This document shows, in pieces, positions 33,627 through 38,279 of a DNA stretch of 38,279 nt. This stretch comes from an uncultured Verrucomicrobia subdivision 3 bacterium. Its GTDB lineage: Bacteria; Verrucomicrobiota; Verrucomicrobiia; Limisphaerales; UBA11358. The stretch is from positions 1 through 38,279 of the forward strand of contig CAIQWB010000048.1 in assembly GCA_903875465.1 (NCBI GenBank), given 5' to 3'. The translations under genes were made by a program, and so were the position numbers. Position 1 is the stretch's first letter; each line of letters begins with the position of its first letter. Below the pieces are notes generated by a model. It searched no databases and had not been told where the DNA came from. It saw only the letters and a program-made list of their open reading frames with translations.

Positions 33627-34625
33627 TCATTTGGCCGCCGGCGCATTCGTCTCCGTCGCCGCCGGCACCAACAGCGTCCGCTCTCTGCCATCCAAGGGAT
33701 CATCCGGTAGCGGCTGATCCCGCCACAGCCACCGCAGCATTTCCGGCATGATCGCCCCACCCTGCTTGTTGGAATGCGTGCCAATCCCCCACGTATAATT
33801 CACGTCATAATGCTTCGCGGTCAATTCCTTCACCATGCGGATGTTTTGCCAGTGCCAGTCCCAGCTCGCCCGGTACTCGCCCCCGTTCTTCCCCACCCCC
33901 CGGTTGTCGTTGCGCCCGTCCTGCAAAAAAATCCGAATCGGCTTGGCGTCATTCGTCCGGATGATGTCCGGATAAGCATCCCCGCCCAAAATCCCCGTGA
34001 AACTGCCAATGGTGCTGATCACTTTGCGAAACTGATCCGGCCGTTGCCAGGCCACCGTGAACGAACAAATCGCCCCGGAACTCGCCCCCGCCAGCGCCCG
34101 ATCCTCCGGGTTCGTTGAAATATGATACTGGCGGCGAATCACCGGCAGCAACTCATCCACCGTAAACCGCGCATACCGGTCATCCAGCGCATTGTACTCC
34201 ACCCGCCGGTCGCCCGTGCGATCCCCCCACTCGGAATCCGTGGGCTCCGACTGGTCCGGCAGGTGCCCCGGATTCACAAACACCGCAATCGTCACCGGCA
34301 TTTCCCGCCGGTAAATCAAATTATCAAACACATACGGAATCCGGTAATCCCCCTGCAAATTTAGAAACGCATGACCATCTTGGAAAATCATCAGGCACGC
34401 CGGCTTGGCCGGATTATATTGCGCCGGCACATAGACCCAATAATTCCGCGTGGTATTGGTAAAGACCGAACTGGCCAGTGTGGCGGGCCCGATAACTTTC
34501 CCCTGCGGCACCCCGGGATGCGGCGCTGCATCCGGGCCCAGGGCATATACCTCATCCAACGGCCCCGCCACCAGGCCCGCCGTCGACATCCACAGACCCA
34601 GCACGCAACCAATCAAATGTTTCAT
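33627..34625 (-). CDS. Secreted alpha/beta-hydrolase esterase (Fes-type, PF00756-like)
   Basis: This 332-residue protein has a signal peptide (MKHLIGCVLGLWMSTAGLVA, cut before GPLDE). The esterase-D-like core has the strand YWVYVPAQYNPAKPACLMIF, then QDGHAFLN, the nucleophile Ser in ALAGASSGAICSFTVAW, a probable acid in IFLQDGRNDNRG, and a His in GIGTHSNKQGG. Relatives hydrolyse siderophore or feruloyl/acetyl esters; the substrate here is unknown. The ATG at 34625 opens the signal peptide, and a longer frame to 34667 has no added value. It lies in a separate leftward unit. Confidence 0.87.
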   Translation of the reverse strand: MKHLIGCVLGLWMSTAGLVAGPLDEVYALGPDAAPHPGVPQGKVIGPATLASSVFTNTTRNYWVYVPAQYNPAKPACLMIFQDGHAFLNLQGDYRIPYVFDNLIYRREMPVTIAVFVNPGHLPDQSEPTDSEWGDRTGDRRVEYNALDDRYARFTVDELLPVIRRQYHISTNPEDRALAGASSGAICSFTVAWQRPDQFRKVISTIGSFTGILGGDAYPDIIRTNDAKPIRIFLQDGRNDNRGVGKNGGEYRASWDWHWQNIRMVKELTAKHYDVNYTWGIGTHSNKQGGAIMPEMLRWLWRDQPLPDDPLDGRERTLLVPAATETNAPAAK

Positions 34626-34685
34626 AAATCGAATAACTAATTTGAGCGCCTGGCCGCCCTTGGCCAAAAATTCCCCCCGCTCGGC

Positions 34686-35033
34686 TTACCCTTTCACCAG
34701 CGTGCGGGTGCAATAACCATTAAGACTTTCCCCCGCAGCCAGGGCTTTGGCCGCCAGCCGCCGGTGCAGGGACGGCTCCATGCGCAAGACGAATTTACCG
34801 CTGAACCGTTTGGCGGCCAGCGGTTCCGGCAAGGGCTGGCCATCCTTCTCCAAAGTTTCCAGCCATTCCGCCACAATCTGGCACAATTCGGCATAAACCC
34901 GGGCCTCGTCCGAACCATGGCAACAGGGGCCGATCAGCGGCGGTGCGCTGCCTACAAAGCAATTGTCCTCCGCGCTCCATTCCACAATTTTTAAATAACC
35001 GGCGGCCCGGGGCGGCGTTGTGTTTTTTTTCAT
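34686..35033 (-). CDS. hicB: HicB antitoxin with ribbon-helix-helix domain
   Basis: This 115-residue protein has an N-terminal HicB fold (GYLKIVEWSAEDNCFVGSAP, then LIGPCCHGSD). The C-terminal ribbon-helix-helix has the usual pattern FSGKFVLRMEPSLHRRLAAK and AGESLNGYCTRTLVKG. It should bind HicA and its own promoter. The start overlaps the hicA stop by ATGA (35030-35033), as expected for a co-translated pair. Both parts look intact, unlike the short HicB at 15430-15639. Confidence 0.9.
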   Translation of the reverse strand: MKKNTTPPRAAGYLKIVEWSAEDNCFVGSAPPLIGPCCHGSDEARVYAELCQIVAEWLETLEKDGQPLPEPLAAKRFSGKFVLRMEPSLHRRLAAKALAAGESLNGYCTRTLVKG

Positions 35034-35224
35034 CGTTGGCTTTCCTCAATCTGCCGCCGCACCTGCCGTTCCTGATAGGGCAGCGCATCTTGTCCAGGCT
35101 GACCACTGATGGTCACCCGCACATCTTTTGGATGCTGGTAATTGCGATGACTGCCCTTGCCGCCTCGGTTTACAAACCCGGCTCTCTCCAAGTCGGCAAT
35201 CAACTGTCGCACTTTGCGGGGCAT
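35030..35224 (-). CDS. hicA: HicA toxin (mRNA interferase)
   Basis: This 64-residue protein has the double-stranded-RNA-binding-like HicA fold: KVRQLIADLERAGFVNRGGK, then GSHRNYQHPKDVRVTISGQP, with the catalytic His26. Such toxins cleave mRNA in a translation-independent way when not bound to HicB. It precedes hicB, the opposite order to the decayed pair at 15249-15639. The structured repeat (35269-35452) begins 45 nt upstream and may contain or disturb its promoter. Confidence 0.88.
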   Translation of the reverse strand: MPRKVRQLIADLERAGFVNRGGKGSHRNYQHPKDVRVTISGQPGQDALPYQERQVRRQIEESQR

Positions 35225-35268
35225 TCCAGTATCAAAGCAGTATCATTAAAACCTGCCGCAGTCAAATA

Positions 35269-35452
35269 ATCCCGAACTCCGAAAGTAAAATGGCTGGGAT
35301 GCGTCAAGATATTGGAGCAGAAACACTTTGGAAAAATCGCCGCATACCCGCAGCGGTCTGGTAAGATTTTTCCAAACCGTTTATGCCCAATAGATGGATG
35401 CAGACCGGGCGTTTTAATTTCGGAGTTCGGGTTTAATTTCGGAGTTCGGGAT
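35269..35452. repeat. Dispersed repeat, copy B, with terminal inverted repeats
   Basis: Sixteen-base perfect inverted ends, ATCCCGAACTCCGAAA (35269-35284) and its complement (35437-35452), bound 184 nt. Inside, a second perfect 12-bp inverted repeat (35327-35338 with 35365-35376) encloses the 25-nt block shared with copy A at 82-106. The right end contains two tandem 19-bp copies (35413-35431, 35432-35450). It is non-coding and has the architecture of a small REP/MITE-like element without a transposase. Confidence 0.75.
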
Positions 35453-35518
35453 AATTGGTCCCGCCGCAACCAGCCAACCCATATCTGCCCCCGGCGTCCA
35501 CTGCCTTGCTTTCGCCCC

Positions 35519-37711
35519 TCACTTCCCCACCACCCGCACAAACACCCGCAGCTCTTTCACCTTAAAACTCCCCGCATTCTTCGCAAATGTCCAATCCGGA
35601 TTTTCCCCCGGATTATTGCCAATGCCCACATCGCCCCCCGGCCCGGCATGCCAGTCATTGAGTGAGAAGATGGTTTGGCGCGCTGCATGATTGTGCACCT
35701 GCATGCTGCCATAACCATCCTCCGGGTCAGAAGGTTCATCGCCAAAATCGAAGGTGGCCGAGGATGCGTTCGGCACCTTGGCCGCATTATTTTGCCCGTA
35801 ATTATTCGGCCAGAACTCAATATTGCCCCCGTCCAAACCGGTGCCCGTCACCAACCCTTTGACATTCGAGAACACATTCAGATGCGCCACGTTTTGCTGA
35901 AAGTGCGCGCCCGAAGCCACCGTGGGCACCCCGATTTGGTCCAGCGACTTCGTGAAGGCGTCCATGGACACAAACACCGATTGATAAACCCCATTGGCAT
36001 CCTGCAATTCCAGGCAATACGCCACCCGGTCAAACGACCCCGCGATTTTGTCCCGGTTATCCACGTCCCAATGAATCTCCTGCCCCATCCGGTTCAGGTC
36101 CAGGTCATAGACCAGCGTGTACTCCTTGCTCTCCGGCACCTGCTTCGCCAGCCAGTCGCGCTTGGGTACCGTGCCCGCGCGAAACGCGCCGGTCGGCAGC
36201 CCCTCTCCATTGACCAGATTCGGCTCCGCCAGCTGACTCCACGCAAACCGCATCGCCGCCGGATGCGCCACCTGCGGCGCCGAGAGCACCACCGAATCAC
36301 CCTCAATCTTCGCGTCCGCCGCCACAAACCCGTCCCCTTCGTCCCCGATGATTTCAAACCAGTTCAGCGGCTGCCCGTCGCGGCTCTTCAACCCGCCGTC
36401 CGCATGCTCAAACTTCACGCGCAGTGTGCTGCCCTCCACCGTGATCCCTTGCAGCGTCGGTCCGGAATCCACCACCCCCGCCTGGCCATACGTCCGCGCC
36501 AGCGCGAGCCGTGCGAGCCGGCGGCCGACCTCCTGCTTGTTCCGCGGATGAATATCCCCCAAATTCCCGATGTCATTGATCACTGCCATGCCCGCCTGCG
36601 GAATCGTCCGGGCCGCCGCCGCCTGCGCCTCCCAAATTTCCGCCAGGCGCGCCGCCTCCCCGCCATAATTAAACGGCGCCAGTTGGGCAAAATAAAAGGC
36701 AAAATCCCCCTCGTTCCACACCTGCCGCCAGCCCCCGACCAGGGCCTTCATCTTTTCCGCGTACAGCCTGCCCTCGCCCAGGTTCGCTTCCCCCTGGTAC
36801 CAAATTGCCCCGCGCATCCCAAACGGATGCAGCGGATAAATCATCCCGTTATACAGTGCCGTGGCATTCTGCAAGTCATGCGGCGGCAGCAAGTCGGAGG
36901 GAAAAGCCGGCATCGCCGGTGCCAGACTGCCGTCATTCAGGGAGGCGTGGGCCGCGGCCAGCCAGGTCTCCGTCTCGCCCAAAAACTGCTTCAACCGCTG
37001 TTTGTGCTCCGCCGTGTGCGGATCCCCCAGTTTCACCGCGTCGTTCAAGCCAGCCAAAGCCGGCACCGCCGCGAACCCTTCCGGCGGCGTCCACGATTCA
37101 ATCCGCGTACCGCCCCAGGTCGAATCCATCAAACCCACCGGCACCTTTAACTTCTGGTGCAATTCCCGGCCAAAAAAATAACCGGCCGCCGTAAACCCAT
37201 TCCAACCACCCTGCGCAATGGTCTCCGGCGAACAAGTCTTCCAGTTCGCCGCCTGATTCGTCTGGGCCTGGGGCAACCACAGCTTGGGCACCTTCAAGAG
37301 CCGGATCTCCGGGAAATTCGCCGCGGCCATCTCCTGGGCGCCATTATTCGCCATGCCCACCCCCAACTCCATGTTGGACTGCCCCGAGCACAACCACACC
37401 TCGCCGATCAATATATCCTGCACCACCCGTGTGGTGGACCCCGCCACCGTCAGCGTTTGCGGCGTGCTATTGGCCGGCCAGGCCGCCAGCTTCACCAGCC
37501 ACCGCCCGTCCGCCCCCGCCACCGTGGCATAATCCTGCCCGGCAAAGGACACCGTAACCTTCGTGCCCGGCGTGTCCCAGCCCCAAATCGGATCCGCCTG
37601 CTGCTGCTGCAACACCATGTGGTCACTAATGACCCCGGGCAATGCAAGTTCCGCCCGCAACGCGGGCACCAGCGCCAGTCCCAGCGCGAGGCATAATCCA
37701 ATTTTATTCAT
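35519..37711 (-). CDS. Secreted sialate O-acetylesterase family protein
   Basis: This 730-residue SGNH/GDSL-type esterase removes acetyl groups from sugars, typically sialic acid or plant polysaccharides. A signal peptide (MNKIGLCLALGLALVPALRA) leads to a beta domain (LPGVISDHMVLQQQQADPIW). The catalytic Ser109 is in IGEVWLCSGQSNMELGVGM, and further family blocks are KVPVGLMDSTWGGTRIESW and GAIWYQGEANLGEG, then DIGNLGDIHPRNKQEVGRR with the catalytic Asp and His. After residue 540 about 190 residues form an additional probable beta domain (EYTLVYDLDLNRMGQEIHWD). The ATG at 37711 was preferred to one at 37759 because it opens the signal peptide. Confidence 0.92.
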   Translation of the reverse strand: MNKIGLCLALGLALVPALRAELALPGVISDHMVLQQQQADPIWGWDTPGTKVTVSFAGQDYATVAGADGRWLVKLAAWPANSTPQTLTVAGSTTRVVQDILIGEVWLCSGQSNMELGVGMANNGAQEMAAANFPEIRLLKVPKLWLPQAQTNQAANWKTCSPETIAQGGWNGFTAAGYFFGRELHQKLKVPVGLMDSTWGGTRIESWTPPEGFAAVPALAGLNDAVKLGDPHTAEHKQRLKQFLGETETWLAAAHASLNDGSLAPAMPAFPSDLLPPHDLQNATALYNGMIYPLHPFGMRGAIWYQGEANLGEGRLYAEKMKALVGGWRQVWNEGDFAFYFAQLAPFNYGGEAARLAEIWEAQAAAARTIPQAGMAVINDIGNLGDIHPRNKQEVGRRLARLALARTYGQAGVVDSGPTLQGITVEGSTLRVKFEHADGGLKSRDGQPLNWFEIIGDEGDGFVAADAKIEGDSVVLSAPQVAHPAAMRFAWSQLAEPNLVNGEGLPTGAFRAGTVPKRDWLAKQVPESKEYTLVYDLDLNRMGQEIHWDVDNRDKIAGSFDRVAYCLELQDANGVYQSVFVSMDAFTKSLDQIGVPTVASGAHFQQNVAHLNVFSNVKGLVTGTGLDGGNIEFWPNNYGQNNAAKVPNASSATFDFGDEPSDPEDGYGSMQVHNHAARQTIFSLNDWHAGPGGDVGIGNNPGENPDWTFAKNAGSFKVKELRVFVRVVGK

Positions 37712-37971
37712 AAAAACCGGCCGGGTAGCGTGGCGCGCGGACAATAAGTTGTTTGGCATAAATCACAAATTAAAAGGGCAAGCGCCACTTTAAGGGAGCC
37801 TCCCCCTCCAACCCAAGCACGAATTCAAAAGAACTCCCGCGACGCGTTGCCGCCCATGAAAAGAAACCGCCGCCAGGGAGGGTAAGACCCCATGGCCGCC
37901 CCCGTCCCGACGGTTCAAACTAATCATCTTAAAAATCAACTCAAACTGGTTTTTATAATCCATTAATTATT
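37712..37971. other. Divergent spacer before the partial secreted gene
   Basis: This 260-nt region lies between two divergent genes. A TATAAT occurs at 37954-37959, but only 12 nt before the ATG at 37972 and without a good -35. I see no other signal or gene. Confidence 0.4.
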
Positions 37972-38279
37972 ATGCCCACACCCACCCTAACCCCCGTGTC
38001 CACCCTGCTCGCTGTTTGGTTTGCTCGTTGGTCTTGTTGGGTGATGACCGGCCGCCACTGGTGCGGCCAGCTGGCTTGGCTCCTGGGCATGCTCTTGCTT
38101 TTATCCACCGCGCCGACTGCCCGGGCGGACCAGAGTCCGCCCGGGTGCACGGGGAGCGGTTTGGGGATTCTGTTGTACACGGGCTCCGCCGATGTGCACG
38201 TGGGCGACACGCTGGAATACAGCGCCACCGTCTTCAACGGCACCGGGGTTGGCCCGGTGGTGTGTGATGCCACCGCCAT
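37972..38279 (+). CDS. Partial secreted protein, runs off the window
   Basis: An open frame from ATG 37972 continues to the end of the window with 102 codons and no stop. It begins MPTPTLTPVSTLLAVWFARW, then a hydrophobic signal core (LAWLLGMLLLLSTAPTARA, with cleavage expected before DQSPPG). The mature part begins GILLYTGSADVHVGDTLEYS with ATVFNGTG, like the start of a repeated surface-protein domain. A second in-frame ATG at 38044 gives a more standard signal length and may be the true start. The function is unknown; a cell-surface or matrix role is only inference. Confidence 0.65.
   Translation, partial: MPTPTLTPVSTLLAVWFARWSCWVMTGRHWCGQLAWLLGMLLLLSTAPTARADQSPPGCTGSGLGILLYTGSADVHVGDTLEYSATVFNGTGVGPVVCDATA

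Noticed and set aside
35675-37150. 491-codon open frame opposite the sialate esterase
   Set aside because: It is Arg, His and Pro-rich and antisense to a gene with a signal peptide, catalytic motifs and normal length. High GC makes such shadow frames common.
1-38279. tRNA, rRNA, CRISPR or transposase genes
   Set aside because: I looked for cloverleaf-like segments, regularly spaced repeats and transposase motifs and found none convincing by eye.

Overview
The window is a 38.3 kb piece of a GC-rich chromosome that looks like a member of the Verrucomicrobiota, probably of the Pedosphaera/Limisphaerales type. This is an inference from several things seen together: a PEP-CTERM protein and a TIGR04073-like exosortase-associated lipoprotein, a secreted subtilase ending in the '...QRFYRI' module common in that phylum, a sialate O-acetylesterase with an extra C-terminal domain, a complete Tol-Pal system, and weak Shine-Dalgarno sites. 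No rRNA, tRNA, CRISPR array, phage or insertion-sequence transposase was seen.

Left part (1-9,000): a dispersed repeat, a PEP-CTERM gene with a near-consensus sigma-54 promoter, a divergent secreted S8 protease, murJ, convergent ispE, the TIGR04073-like lipoprotein, and tatC/tatA. Centre-left (9,000-15,850): a leftward tol-pal operon (tolQ-tolR-tolA-tolB-pal) ending in a clear terminator, an ogt-type DNA methyltransferase coupled to two coiled-coil/tail-anchored proteins of unknown function, and a decayed hicB-hicA pair. Centre (15,860-23,350): a rightward fermentation/energy operon: an ADP-forming acyl-CoA synthetase fused to a GNAT domain, pyruvate:ferredoxin oxidoreductase, and a dihydroorotate-dehydrogenase-like protein.

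Centre-right (23,550-31,800): a TetR regulator followed by a small unknown protein, an RND adaptor lipoprotein, a giant fused RND pump plus outer-membrane channel, a nitroreductase and a DUF5069 protein, closed by a strong terminator. Two matching operator-like sites, one before tetR and one before the next gene, suggest that the regulator controls itself and the cluster. Right part (31,870-38,279): the Tat-exported methionine sulfoxide reductase msrP with its haem partner msrQ, a secreted esterase, an intact hicA-hicB pair beside a structured copy of the dispersed repeat, a sialate O-acetylesterase, and the start of a secreted protein that runs off the window.

The most unusual items are the single polypeptide joining an RND permease to its outer-membrane factor through an apparent internal signal sequence, the paired operator of its regulator, the sigma-54 promoter in front of the PEP-CTERM gene, the hicA pseudogene in which two in-frame stops break an otherwise recognisable toxin, and the inverted-repeat element shared between the two ends of the window.
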